In this document: positions 41,772 through 52,177 of the stretch, piece after piece
Position numbering within the stretch: position 1 is the first letter of the stretch
Layout: each line of letters begins with the position of its first letter
Source: Phycicoccus duodecadis
Lineage (GTDB): Bacteria > Actinomycetota > Actinomycetes > Actinomycetales > Dermatophilaceae
NCBI RefSeq assembly: GCF_002846495.1
Contig: NZ_PJNE01000001.1
Span: 1,240,001 to 1,304,000, forward strand
DNA: 64,000 bases
Direction of reading: 5' to 3'
The notes under the pieces: generated by a model
Told to the model about the DNA's origin: nothing
What the model saw: only the letters and a program-made list of their open reading frames with translations
Database searches by the model: none
Program-made: the position numbers and the translations under genes

Positions 41772-43633
41772 GTGACCAGCAAGACCGTCCAGACCCTCGA
41801 CCGCGTCGTCATCCGGTTCGCCGGCGACTCCGGCGACGGGATGCAGCTGACCGGCGACCGGTTCACGTCCGAGACCGCAGCGTTGGGCAACGACCTGTCG
41901 ACGCTGCCCAACTTCCCGGCCGAGATCCGCGCCCCCCAGGGCACCCTGCCGGGCGTCTCCAGCTTCCAGCTGCACTTCGCCGACCACGACGTCCTCACCC
42001 CGGGCGACGCCCCCGACGTGCTGGTGGCGATGAACCCGGCCGCGCTCAAGGCCAACCTCCCCGACCTGCCTCGCGGCGCCACGCTCATCCTCGACACCGA
42101 CGAGTTCACGAAGCGCAACCTCGGCAAGGTCGGCTACAGCAGCAACCCGGTCGACGACGGCAGCCTCGACTCCTGGCACGTGCACCCGGTGGCGCTCACC
42201 TCCATCACGGTCGAGGCCCTGGCCGGTTTCGAGGGCCTGAGCCGCAAGGAGAAGGAGCGGGCGAAGAACATGTTCGCCCTCGGCCTGCTCTCGTGGATGT
42301 ACACCCGCCCGACCACCGGCACCGAGGCCTTCCTCGAGAAGAAGTTCGGCGCCCGCCCCGAGATCCTGGCCGCCAACCTCGCCGCCCTGCGCGCCGGCTG
42401 GAACTACGGCGAGACCACCGAGGACTTCGCGTCCAGCTACGTCGTGCAGCCCGCCCCGATGCCCCCCGGCACCTACCGCAACGTCACCGGCAACACCGCG
42501 CTGGCCCTGGGGCTGGTGGCCGCCGCCCACCGCGCCGGACGCCCGCTGCTGCTCGGGTCGTACCCCATCACCCCGGCGTCCGACATCCTGCACGCGCTCT
42601 CGGGGATGAAGCGCCACGGCGTCACCACCGTGCAGGCCGAGGACGAGATCGCCGGCATCGGCATCGCCCTGGGCGCCGCGTACGGTGGCGCCGTCGGGGT
42701 CACCACCACCTCGGGCCCGGGCATCGCGCTGAAGTCCGAGACCATCGGCCTCGCGGTCTCGCTCGAGCTGCCGCTGGTCGTCGTCGACATCCAGCGCGGC
42801 GGCCCGTCGACGGGCCTGCCCACCAAGACCGAGCAGGCCGACCTGCTGCAGGTGATGTTCGGGCGCAACGGCGAGTCGCCGGTGCCCGTCATCGCCGCCC
42901 GGACCCCCGCCGACTGCTTCGACGCCGCCATGGACGCCGTGCGCATCGCCACCACCTACCGCACCCCGGTCATCCTGCTGTCCGACGGCTACCTCGCGAA
43001 CGGCTCCGAGCCGTGGTCGGTCCCGTCCGTCGCCGAGCTGCCCGGAGGGCCGGTCGACCTCGCCACCGAGCCCAACGCGACCGACGACGCCGGCGAGCCG
43101 GTCTTCCGCCCCTACCTGCGCGACCCCGAGACCCTCGCGCGGCCGTGGGCCGTGCCGGGCACCCCGGGGCTCGAGCACCGCATCGGCGGCATCGAGAAGG
43201 CCGACGTCACCGGCGACATCAGCTACGACCCCGACAACCACGACCGGATGGTGCGGCTGCGCCAGGCCAAGGTCGACGGCGTCACGGTGCCCGACCTCGA
43301 GGTCGACGACCCCACCGGCGACGCGCGCGTGCTGGTCATCGGCTGGGGCTCCACCTACGGCCCGATCGCCGCGGCCACCCGCGTGGTCCGCAACTCCGGG
43401 CGGTCGGTGGCACGGGCGCACCTGCGTCACCTCAACCCCTTCCCGGCCAACCTCGGCGAGGTCCTGCACCGCTACGACCGCGTGGTCCTGCCCGAGATGA
43501 ACACCGGCCAGCTCGCGCTGCTGCTGCGCGCGAAGTACCTGGTCGACATCCGCTCCCACACCGCCGTGCGCGGCCTGCCCTTCACGACCGTCGAGCTGGC
43601 CGACGTCGTCTCCCAGACCCTCGAGGAGGTCCG

Positions 43634-43637
<4 letters not shown>
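41772..43637 (+). CDS. korA: 2-oxoacid:ferredoxin oxidoreductase, fused gamma-alpha subunit
   Basis: 621 residues, GTG start with AGGGAA upstream. Residues about 1-190 are the gamma domain ([16 protein letters not shown]), followed by the alpha domain with [13 protein letters not shown] and [13 protein letters not shown]. It matches KorA-type 2-oxoglutarate:ferredoxin oxidoreductases of actinobacteria, which convert 2-oxoglutarate plus CoA to succinyl-CoA and reduce ferredoxin. It is coupled to korB by ATGA. The divergent nuo operon could use the reduced ferredoxin. Confidence 0.9.
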
Positions 43638-44718
<1,081 letters not shown>

Positions 44719-44722
<4 letters not shown>

Positions 44723-45732
44723 GCGGGGGCGCGTCCGAGCCCTCCGGGTCCCCCGCCTCCGAGCCGGGGGACGACGCTGCCACCGACGCGGCGGTCGAGG
44801 CGGCGGCCGAGGTGCGTCGCGGCACCGGCTACGGCTTCCTGGCCTACGGCATCTGGGGCCTGTTCCCGCTGTACTTCGCGGCCTTGGCCCCGGCCGGGGC
44901 GTTCGAGATCCTGGCCCACCGGATCCTGTGGACCCTCGCGGTGTGCGCCCTGGTCCTCGCGGTGCGGCGCGACCTGGGCTGGGTGCGCGGCGTGCTCGGC
45001 CGGCGGCGGCTGGTCGCCGGGATCACGGTGGCCGGGCTGCTCATCGCGGCCAACTGGACCATCTACGTGCTGGCGGTCCTCACCGGGCGCACCTACGAGG
45101 CGGCGCTCGGGTACTTCCTGAACCCCATCGTCACCGTGGCGCTCGGGGTCGTGGTGCTCGGCGAGCGCCTGCGCCCCCTGCAGTGGGTGGCCGTGGGCAT
45201 CGGCGCCCTGGCCTCGGTGTGGCTGGCGGTGGCCGGTGGGGTGGTGCCGTGGATCCCGCTGGTGCTGGCGTTCTCGTTCGGGCTGTACGGCCTGGTGAAG
45301 AAGAAGGTCGGGGCGTCGCTACCGGCCATGCACTCGCTGGCGGCCGAGACCGCCGCCCTCTCGCCGGTGGCCGTCGTCGTGCTGGTGGTGCTCGGCGCGC
45401 AGGGTGCCACGACGTTCACCGGGCACGGAGCGGGCCACACGACGCTCCTGGTGCTGTCGGGCGTGGTCACCGCGGTGCCGCTGCTGCTGTTCGCGGCGGC
45501 GGCCCGGCGGATCCCCCTGGTGACGGTCGGGCTCATCCAGTTCGTGACGCCGGTGCTCCAGCTCGCGGTCGGCGTGACCCTGCTCGGCGAGGATGTGTCC
45601 GGGCGCCTCTGGGTGGGGTTCGGGATCGTGTGGGTGGCGCTGGCGGTGCTGTCGTACGACTCGCTGGTGGCCGGGCACAGCGCGAGGCGGGCGCGGCGTG
45701 CCGGGCCGGCGCAGCCCGAGCCAACCGTCTGA
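44719..45732 (+). CDS. rarD: RarD-type EamA transporter
   Basis: 337 residues with ten hydrophobic segments (two EamA halves). The family opening GYGFLAYGIWGLFPLYF follows a 33-residue acidic/polar N-terminus. The GTG at 44719 overlaps the korB stop, so it is in the kor transcript. RarD substrates are unknown. It converges with the exporter gene, leaving 15 bases. Confidence 0.88.
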
Positions 45733-45747
45733 CCGGGCGGGCGGCGC

Positions 45748-46476
45748 TCACAGCGCGAGCAGACCCTTGACCACCGTCGAGACCGCCCCCGCCACGGCGA
45801 GGACCATGACCGCCTTGGCGGCCCGCGCCCGGCTCACCCGCCGCGCGAGCAGGTCGCCCAGGACCAGTCCCACCGCCAGGGCGGCCACGGCCACCGCGAC
45901 CACGCCCGGGGCGAGCTGGCCGACGCCCCCCTTGGCGGTCAGCGAGGCGGCGTTGACGATGATCGAGTAGAACTGGAACGTCGCGACGAACCGGTGGTGC
46001 TCCCAGCGCGTGCTCGTCGCGTACAGCACCATCGCCGGGCCCCCGACCCCGGCCGTCACGTTCATGAAGCCACTGGACGCCCCCGCGGCGATCGCGCCCC
46101 CCGGTCCGTGGAGGGCGGTGAGCCGGGAGGTGAACCGGACCAGGGCCAGCGCGACGAGGACGAGGCTCCCGATGAGCACGAGTAGGGGTGGCCCCGGGAC
46201 GTGGCGCGCCACGTACGCGCCGACCGGGATGACGACCAGCGCCGGGATCACGAGGAGGATCCCGCGCCGCCACTCGACGTCCCGCCAGGTACGGGCGAGG
46301 ACCACGGCACAGACGATGAGGCCGAGCAGGTTGGCCAGGACGATGCCCTCGAACGGGCCTGCGGCCAGGACCAGCAGGGGCGCGCTGACGAGCGCGAAGC
46401 CGACCCCCGTGACCCGCTGGGTCAGCGCCCCCGCGAGGACCCCGACCGGGAGCAGGAGCAGGTGGTCGACCGCCAC
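45748..46476 (-). CDS. TauE/SafE (TSUP) family exporter
   Basis: 242 residues with about eight hydrophobic segments. The family pattern GALTQRVTGVGFALVSAP near the N-terminus and GASSGFMNVTAGVGGPAM in the middle mark a TSUP anion/organosulfonate exporter. The GTG at 46476 lies one base beyond the dehydrogenase stop, making it the last gene of the ten-gene operon. TSUP proteins are known exporters of sulfite, sulfoacetate and, in sulfoglycolysis clusters, the C3-sulfonate product. Here sulfolactate is the inferred cargo. Confidence 0.82.
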   Translation of the reverse strand: MAVDHLLLLPVGVLAGALTQRVTGVGFALVSAPLLVLAAGPFEGIVLANLLGLIVCAVVLARTWRDVEWRRGILLVIPALVVIPVGAYVARHVPGPPLLVLIGSLVLVALALVRFTSRLTALHGPGGAIAAGASSGFMNVTAGVGGPAMVLYATSTRWEHHRFVATFQFYSIIVNAASLTAKGGVGQLAPGVVAVAVAALAVGLVLGDLLARRVSRARAAKAVMVLAVAGAVSTVVKGLLAL

Positions 46477-46477
46477 G

Positions 46478-47917
46478 TCACAGCCCCAGCGCGAGGTACC
46501 GCACGTCCTGGAACTCCTCGAGGCCGGCCGCCGCGCCCTCGCGGCCGAGCCCGGACTGCTTGACCCCGCCCATGGGTGCGAAGACGACACTCGGCAGTGG
46601 GGTGTTGGCCCCGATGATGCCGACCTCGAGCCGTTCCGCGACCCGCCAGATGCGCCCGACGTCGCGGGACCAGAAGTACCCGGCGAGGCCCATCTCGGTG
46701 GCGTTGGCCAGGGCCAGCGCCTCCTCCTCGTCCTTGAACCGGAACACGGCGGCGGCGGGGCCGAAGACCTCCTCGCACCCCAGCGGGGAGGTGGTCGGGA
46801 CGTCCGCCAGCAGGGTCGGCGCGACGTAGGCTCCCCCGCTCGGGAGGTCGAAGGGCCGCGTCAGCTGCGTGGCGCCGGCATCGAGGGCCTGCGCGACCAT
46901 GCCTCGGACGGCGTCGGCCCGCTCGGCGTCGATGACGGGCCCCAGGTCCGGGCAGGGGTCGGCGAGCCCGTCCCCGACGGTCATCCGGTCGACCGCCTCG
47001 ACGAAGCGCCCGGTGAACTCCTCGTAGACCCGCTCGTGGACGACGAACCGGTTGGCGGCGATGCACGACTGACCGGTGTTGCGGAACTTCGCGAGCATCG
47101 CGCCCTCGACGGCGGCATCGATGTCGGCGTCCTCGAAGACGATGAAGGCGGCGTCCCCCCCGAGCTCGAGGAGGGGCCGGACGACCCGCTCCGCGGCCGT
47201 GGCCATGATCTCGCGCCCCACCCGGGTCGAGCCGGTGAAGCTGACGGCCCGTACGGCGCGGTGACCCACGAGGGTGGTCGTCAGCTCGCGGGCCGGGCCG
47301 TGGACGAGGTTGACGACGCCGTCGGGGACGCCCGCGTCGACGAGGCACCGGACGAGCTCGGTCACCGCCAGCGGCGCCTTCTCCGAGACCCGCGCCACGA
47401 CCGTGCACCCGGCGGCGAGCGCCGGGGCGAGCTTGCGCGCCTGGATCGAGCACGGGAAGTTCCACGGCGACAGCGAGGCGACCACGCCCACCGGGCGGCG
47501 GAGCGTGAGGTGCCGGCGGCCCGGGACCTCGTGCGGCACGACGGCGCCCTCGGGTCGGCGCACCTCCTCGGCGAACCAGCGGAAGTACTCCGCCGAGAAG
47601 CCCACCTCGGCGACGGCCTCGGGCAGCCGCTTGCCCGCCTCGACCGCCAGGAGGCGCCCGATGTCGTCCGCCCGCTCGGCCACCAGGTCCGCTGCCGCCC
47701 GCAGGACGTCGGCGCGGGCGCGCGCCGGGCGCGACGACCAGGCGTCCAGGGCGGCGGCCGCGGCGTCGGCAGCCCGGTGCGCGTCCTCGGGCGTGCCCCA
47801 GGCCACCGTGCCGGCGAGACCCCCGTCAGCGGGGTTGCGGACCTCGACGGTCCCGGCCGAGTCCTCCCAGCGGCCGTCGATGAGGTGGCGGGCGGCGGTG
47901 GGCGTGGGGTCGGTCAC
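46478..47917 (-). CDS. Aldehyde dehydrogenase, probable sulfolactaldehyde dehydrogenase
   Basis: 479 residues, GTG start with AAGGAGA upstream. It is an NAD(P)-dependent ALDH with catalytic Cys in NTGQSCIAANR (about 282), Glu in LELGGD (about 250) and the NAD-site loop SFTGSTRVGREI. It is closest in style to the GabD succinate-semialdehyde/lactaldehyde group, which includes the sulfolactaldehyde dehydrogenases of sulfo-ED and sulfo-TAL bacteria. In this operon it follows aldolase and kinase genes, so oxidation of 3-sulfolactaldehyde to sulfolactate is the inferred role. No YihU-type reductase is present. Confidence 0.8.
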   Translation of the reverse strand: MTDPTPTAARHLIDGRWEDSAGTVEVRNPADGGLAGTVAWGTPEDAHRAADAAAAALDAWSSRPARARADVLRAAADLVAERADDIGRLLAVEAGKRLPEAVAEVGFSAEYFRWFAEEVRRPEGAVVPHEVPGRRHLTLRRPVGVVASLSPWNFPCSIQARKLAPALAAGCTVVARVSEKAPLAVTELVRCLVDAGVPDGVVNLVHGPARELTTTLVGHRAVRAVSFTGSTRVGREIMATAAERVVRPLLELGGDAAFIVFEDADIDAAVEGAMLAKFRNTGQSCIAANRFVVHERVYEEFTGRFVEAVDRMTVGDGLADPCPDLGPVIDAERADAVRGMVAQALDAGATQLTRPFDLPSGGAYVAPTLLADVPTTSPLGCEEVFGPAAAVFRFKDEEEALALANATEMGLAGYFWSRDVGRIWRVAERLEVGIIGANTPLPSVVFAPMGGVKQSGLGREGAAAGLEEFQDVRYLALGL

Positions 47918-47931
47918 GGGGTCTCCTTGGG

Positions 47932-49032
47932 TCAGGTGCGGACGAGCACATCGGGTCGCGGGCGGTCGCCGACGGTGAGGACGGGCCAGGCCGGGTCGTC
48001 CACGAGGAGCTCGGGGCCTCCGGCGCGGACGAGGGCGGTGTCCTCGACCTTCCAGCGGTCGGTGCTGGGGTTCCACGCGACGGCCATGCCGGCGGCGAGG
48101 CGCACGTCGCTGCCGGCGTGCGCGGGGAACTCCCGCGGCTGCCAGCCCGTCAGGCCCCCCTGGTGGTGGCGGTGCCACTCGGTGGGCTCCAGCCCGGCGC
48201 CGGCGTAGGCGGCCGTTCCGGCGGCCACGACGTCGCCCAGGCGTGCGCCCGGGCGGCTCCGGTCGAGGAAGACCCGCTCGACCTCGAGGAGGGCCAAGTA
48301 GGCGTCCCGGTCCGCCGCCGAGAGCGGGGCGAAGCTGACGAACCGCGTCACGCTAGCGACGAGCCCGTGGCGGCGGGCGCAGCAGACGAGCATGGCACGC
48401 TCGCCCAGGGGTGCCGTCGTCGGCAGCGGATGGCGGTGGCGCCCGCCCCGGTCACCGCCGGCGACCATGAGGACGACCGGGTCGAGACCCGCGGACAGCA
48501 GCTCGTCGGCCACGGCACCGGCCGCCGCGTACTCGCTGTGCTCCGGGGTGATGCGGTGCGCGGCGCGGGTCGCCGCGGCGGCGGCGTCCCGGGCCACCTG
48601 GGCGAGCCGTCGCTGCTCGCCGGGGGTGAGCACCCGGCGCGCCGCGGTGAGACCGGCGGACAGGTCGACGTCGGCCCCGCGGGGCCGGTCGCTGCCCGTG
48701 CCCGCGCCGGTGGGGAGCCGGGTGTCCCGCGGCTCCCACCACGGCACGACGACCCAGGACGCCGGCAGCCCCGCGAGCTCGGTGTCCCGCAGGCGCGGCG
48801 CCTCGATGGCGTTGGTCACGACGGTCAGCCCGGGCGGCGCGCCGCCGACACCGGGCTCGACGAGCACGTCGAAACAGGCGGCGTCGAGGGTCTGGGGGAC
48901 GTGGACCCGCGCGCCGAACAACCACGCCAGGGTGGCCGGCTCCCGGATGACGACCCGGGTCACCCCCGCGGATTCCGCGAGCCGCGCGACGGCAGCGAGC
49001 TTGCCCGCCAGGTCGGCCCAGCGGTCATCCAT
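47932..49032 (-). CDS. M24-fold protein lacking the metal ligands
   Basis: 366 residues from ATG 49032, overlapping the GH31 stop by eight bases. A creatinase-like N-terminal domain is followed by an M24 'pita-bread' domain. The five metal ligands appear lost: the DxG...SDxTR strand is CCARRHGLVASVTR, the GHGIGL region is HHQGGLTGW with REFP after it, and the first glutamate (EPG) is NPS, though KVEDTALV keeps the last. It is therefore probably not a metallopeptidase. A related HHQGG-type subgroup exists in other bacteria, as I recall, without a known function. Its place between glycosidase and dehydrogenase suggests a role in the sulfosugar pathway. Confidence 0.75.
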   Translation of the reverse strand: MDDRWADLAGKLAAVARLAESAGVTRVVIREPATLAWLFGARVHVPQTLDAACFDVLVEPGVGGAPPGLTVVTNAIEAPRLRDTELAGLPASWVVVPWWEPRDTRLPTGAGTGSDRPRGADVDLSAGLTAARRVLTPGEQRRLAQVARDAAAAATRAAHRITPEHSEYAAAGAVADELLSAGLDPVVLMVAGGDRGGRHRHPLPTTAPLGERAMLVCCARRHGLVASVTRFVSFAPLSAADRDAYLALLEVERVFLDRSRPGARLGDVVAAGTAAYAGAGLEPTEWHRHHQGGLTGWQPREFPAHAGSDVRLAAGMAVAWNPSTDRWKVEDTALVRAGGPELLVDDPAWPVLTVGDRPRPDVLVRT

Positions 49033-51352
49033 GGCGCACGGCACGGGTCTGGACGGGTTGGCCGCCCGTGGCGGCGACGGCGTCGCCGGAGAGCGTGACG
49101 TGGAGCGGGGCGCCGTCGAACCCGACGAGGGTGTGTTCGTCGGCGGTGGGGCCGAACAGGTGCAGCGTCCATGGCCGCCCGATCAGGTCGTCGGTGCGAC
49201 GGACCGCCTCGTCGACCTCGATCCGGGGGATGACGGACCCCGTCCGGGCGAGGACGGGCATCGCATCGAGGGCGAGCTCGGCCTCGTGGAACCGGGGCCC
49301 ATCGTAGGTCTTCCCCGTCACGATGTCGTGCCAGGTCCCCTCCGGCACGTAGAAGCGCCGGCGCACCGGTGCCGTGCCGTCGTCGAACACCGGGACCACG
49401 AGGAGGTCCGACCCGACCATGAACACGTCGTCGACCTGCGCCGCGACCGGGTCGTCGGGGAACTCCAGGGCGAGCGGGCGCATCACGGGCCAGCCGTGGG
49501 CGGCCGCCTCGTGCGCCACCTGCCACAGCGTGGGGAGCAGGGAGTACCGCAGTCGCACCCATCGTCGTGCCACCTCGAGCGCCTCGTCCCCGAAGGCCCA
49601 CGGCTCACGCGGACGCAGGCCGTGGGCGCGCATCAGGGGCGAGAGCGCACCCATCTGGGTCCACCGCACGTACAGGCCCGGGGTGAGCTCCGGCCCGAAG
49701 AAGCCGCCGATGTCGTGACTCCAGAGGCCCGGGGCGCTGAGGGCGTAGGAGAGCCCTCCCCGCACGGTCGCCTGCATGCCGACGACGGTCGACTCCGCGT
49801 CGCCACCCCACTGCCCCGGGTAGCGCTGCGAGCCCGCCCACCCGCTGCGGCCCCAGACGAGCGGGGTGCGACCGGTGTACCGGCGGATGGCGTCGCTGAC
49901 CGTCGCGTTGTAGCGCAGCGGGTAGAGGTTGTGCGCCTGGTGGGCCGGGGTGCCGTCGTGGAGCGCGGCATCGTCGGGCAGGGCCTCGCCGAAGTCGGTC
50001 TTGAACACCGCGACCCCGTCGTCGAGGAACGCCTCGTGCATCTCCTGCCACCAGGCCGCGGCCTCCGGGTTGGTGAAGTCGACGAGCGCGCGCATCCGGC
50101 CGTCCGGCGTGGGGGTCTTCTGGATGGCGGCCAGCGTGCCGTCGGTACGGCGGACGAGGAAGCCCTTCTCCTCCGCCTCGGCGAACCGCGGACTCGCGGG
50201 GTCGAGGTAGGGCAGCTCCCACACCGAGAGCCGCACCGACTCCTCCTCGAGGGCCGCGACGAAGTCCCGCCGGTTCCCGAACCGCTCCTCGTTCCAGATG
50301 AAGTCGCAGTTGAGCCGGTCGACGACGAGCCAGTCGGGGTCGAGGTGGAGCACGTCGAGCGGGACGGCGTGGCGGCGCATCGTGCGGGCGACGCCGAGCA
50401 TCTCCTCCCGGTCGTGGTACCGGCACCGGCCCATCCAGTAGCCGAACGCCCACAGAGGGGGGACCTCGGCTCGGCCGGTGAGCGCCGTGTAGGTCGTCAA
50501 GCGGTCCTTGGGTGAGGGGCCGGCGACGACGTAGAGGTCGATGGCGTCGTCCGCCACCGTGAGACCGAGGACCGAGGGCCGCTGATGCCCGACGTCGGCG
50601 GTGACGACGGCCCCCGTGTTGAGGAAGCCGGTGTACCCGGTGGCGGAGTGCCACAACGGAACCGGCTTGTAGGCCAGGCCCGTCCCGGTGCCGCACGCGT
50701 CCTCGCTGCGCAGGACGAGGCGCTGCCCGTTCTTGACGAGCCGCCCGAACTGCTCACCGAAGCCGAGGACGTCCTCGTCGGGGGACAGCTCGAGGTTGAG
50801 GCTCAGCCCGGACGCGTCGACGAGCGCGGTCGGGGCCATCATCAGCCCCGCGACCTGGCGCAGGCGGTGCGCGGACCGCAGCAGGACCTGCCCGCTGCCG
50901 GAGTCCTCGACGGTGAGGGTGAACGGGTGCCGGCCGACCCGCAGGCGCACCCGGCCGGCGGTGACCACGACCTCACCCTCACCCTCGTCGACCCGCAGCG
51001 GGACCGGGCCGGGGGCGGGGTCGACGACGATGCCCAGCCGCGTGCCGTCGTCGTCCAGCGCGGCGGAGCCGGACGGAGCGAGGGTGAGGCGCACCGTCGC
51101 CGGCGCGGGCGAGGTGACCCGGAGGGCGTAGGGCGTCACGTCCGTGGGCGGGAGGTCGAGGTGGGGCAGGTTGGGCATCCCCGTCTCCACCCCCTGCTCC
51201 TCGGGCGGCTCGCCGGTGAGCCAGCCGGGCATGATCCCGAGCTGGACGCCTCGGATCGCGTCGACGTCGAGCGTCACGCTCGAGCCGTCGGCGTCGGTAC
51301 GGACCTGCCGGACGTGCCGCAGGAGCAGGGTGTCGGCCATGGACCGGGTCAT
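49025..51352 (-). CDS. GH31 glycosidase, candidate sulfoquinovosidase
   Basis: 775 residues, ATG 51352 overlapping the permease stop (ATGA); ATG 51340 is an alternative. The nucleophile is D453 in FKTDFGEALP and the acid/base is D518 in QWGGDAES, as in YicI (alpha-xylosidase) and YihQ (sulfoquinovosidase). There is no signal peptide, so it acts on imported glycosides. The overall style is nearer YicI. In the sulfonate-binding stretch an arginine (R346, DRLNC) aligns with YihQ Arg301, but C349 replaces the tryptophan. Context favours sulfoquinovosides; sequence alone leaves alpha-xylosides or another glycoside possible. Confidence 0.8.
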   Translation of the reverse strand: MTRSMADTLLLRHVRQVRTDADGSSVTLDVDAIRGVQLGIMPGWLTGEPPEEQGVETGMPNLPHLDLPPTDVTPYALRVTSPAPATVRLTLAPSGSAALDDDGTRLGIVVDPAPGPVPLRVDEGEGEVVVTAGRVRLRVGRHPFTLTVEDSGSGQVLLRSAHRLRQVAGLMMAPTALVDASGLSLNLELSPDEDVLGFGEQFGRLVKNGQRLVLRSEDACGTGTGLAYKPVPLWHSATGYTGFLNTGAVVTADVGHQRPSVLGLTVADDAIDLYVVAGPSPKDRLTTYTALTGRAEVPPLWAFGYWMGRCRYHDREEMLGVARTMRRHAVPLDVLHLDPDWLVVDRLNCDFIWNEERFGNRRDFVAALEEESVRLSVWELPYLDPASPRFAEAEEKGFLVRRTDGTLAAIQKTPTPDGRMRALVDFTNPEAAAWWQEMHEAFLDDGVAVFKTDFGEALPDDAALHDGTPAHQAHNLYPLRYNATVSDAIRRYTGRTPLVWGRSGWAGSQRYPGQWGGDAESTVVGMQATVRGGLSYALSAPGLWSHDIGGFFGPELTPGLYVRWTQMGALSPLMRAHGLRPREPWAFGDEALEVARRWVRLRYSLLPTLWQVAHEAAAHGWPVMRPLALEFPDDPVAAQVDDVFMVGSDLLVVPVFDDGTAPVRRRFYVPEGTWHDIVTGKTYDGPRFHEAELALDAMPVLARTGSVIPRIEVDEAVRRTDDLIGRPWTLHLFGPTADEHTLVGFDGAPLHVTLSGDAVAATGGQPVQTRAVRHG

Positions 51353-52164
51353 CCCTTCACGGAGCCGGCGGTCATGCCGGCCACGAAGTAGCGCTGGAGG
51401 AGGACGTAGGCGATGACCAAGGGGGTCGAGGCCACGATGACCCCCGTGAAGAGCAGGGGGTAGTTGGTCAGGAACTCGCCCTGGAAGTTCAGCAGCGCGA
51501 GGGGGAGGGTCGTCTTCGTCGGGTCGTGGATGAAGAGCAGTGGGTAGAGCAGGTCGTTCCACTGGATGACGAACAGGAAGATCGCGGTGGCCGCGAGGGA
51601 CGGCAGCGAGACCGGCAGCGCGATGGAGCGGTAGGTGCGCCAGGGGCCGGCGCCGTCGACGAGCCCGGCCTCGAACAGCTCGCGAGGCAGGGTGCGCATG
51701 AACCCCGTCAGGATGAAGACCGCGACCGGCAGCGCCGCCACGATCTCGATCAGGATCAGCCCGACGCGGCTGTCGAGCAGCCCCAGGTTCTGGAAGAGGA
51801 CGTACTGCGGAATCATGTTCGACTGTGCGGGAACGGCCATCCCCAGGACGAGGAAGCCGTAGAGCACCCATCCGCGCCACCCGGGGATGCGGGCGAGGCC
51901 GTAGGAGGCCAGGCTGCCGATGGCCAGGGTCAGGGCCACCGCGGCGCCGGTCACGATCACGCTGTTGACGAACGCCGTCGACATGCTCGCGTCGGTGAGG
52001 ACGGTGCGGTAGTTCGTCGGAGCCAGCGACGACGGCAGGCCGAACGGCGAGCGGAACAGCTGCTGCGTGGTCTTGAACGAGCCGGCGACGACGACGACGA
52101 GGGGCACGACGATGATGGCGGCGTAGATGCCGAGGACCAGGCGCCGAGCGAGGGAAGCGGCCAT
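51349..52164 (-). CDS. ABC sugar transporter permease (MalG type)
   Basis: 271 residues, six membrane helices. The EAA loop is EAGLVDGAGPWRTYRSIALP. AAAGGAG lies before the ATG. It is the second of two permeases. No ATPase gene is in the operon, so a shared MsmX/MsiK-type ATPase encoded elsewhere is needed. Coupled to the GH31 gene by ATGA. Confidence 0.92.
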   Translation of the reverse strand: MAASLARRLVLGIYAAIIVVPLVVVVAGSFKTTQQLFRSPFGLPSSLAPTNYRTVLTDASMSTAFVNSVIVTGAAVALTLAIGSLASYGLARIPGWRGWVLYGFLVLGMAVPAQSNMIPQYVLFQNLGLLDSRVGLILIEIVAALPVAVFILTGFMRTLPRELFEAGLVDGAGPWRTYRSIALPVSLPSLAATAIFLFVIQWNDLLYPLLFIHDPTKTTLPLALLNFQGEFLTNYPLLFTGVIVASTPLVIAYVLLQRYFVAGMTAGSVKG

Positions 52165-52177
52165 GACGACACTCCTT

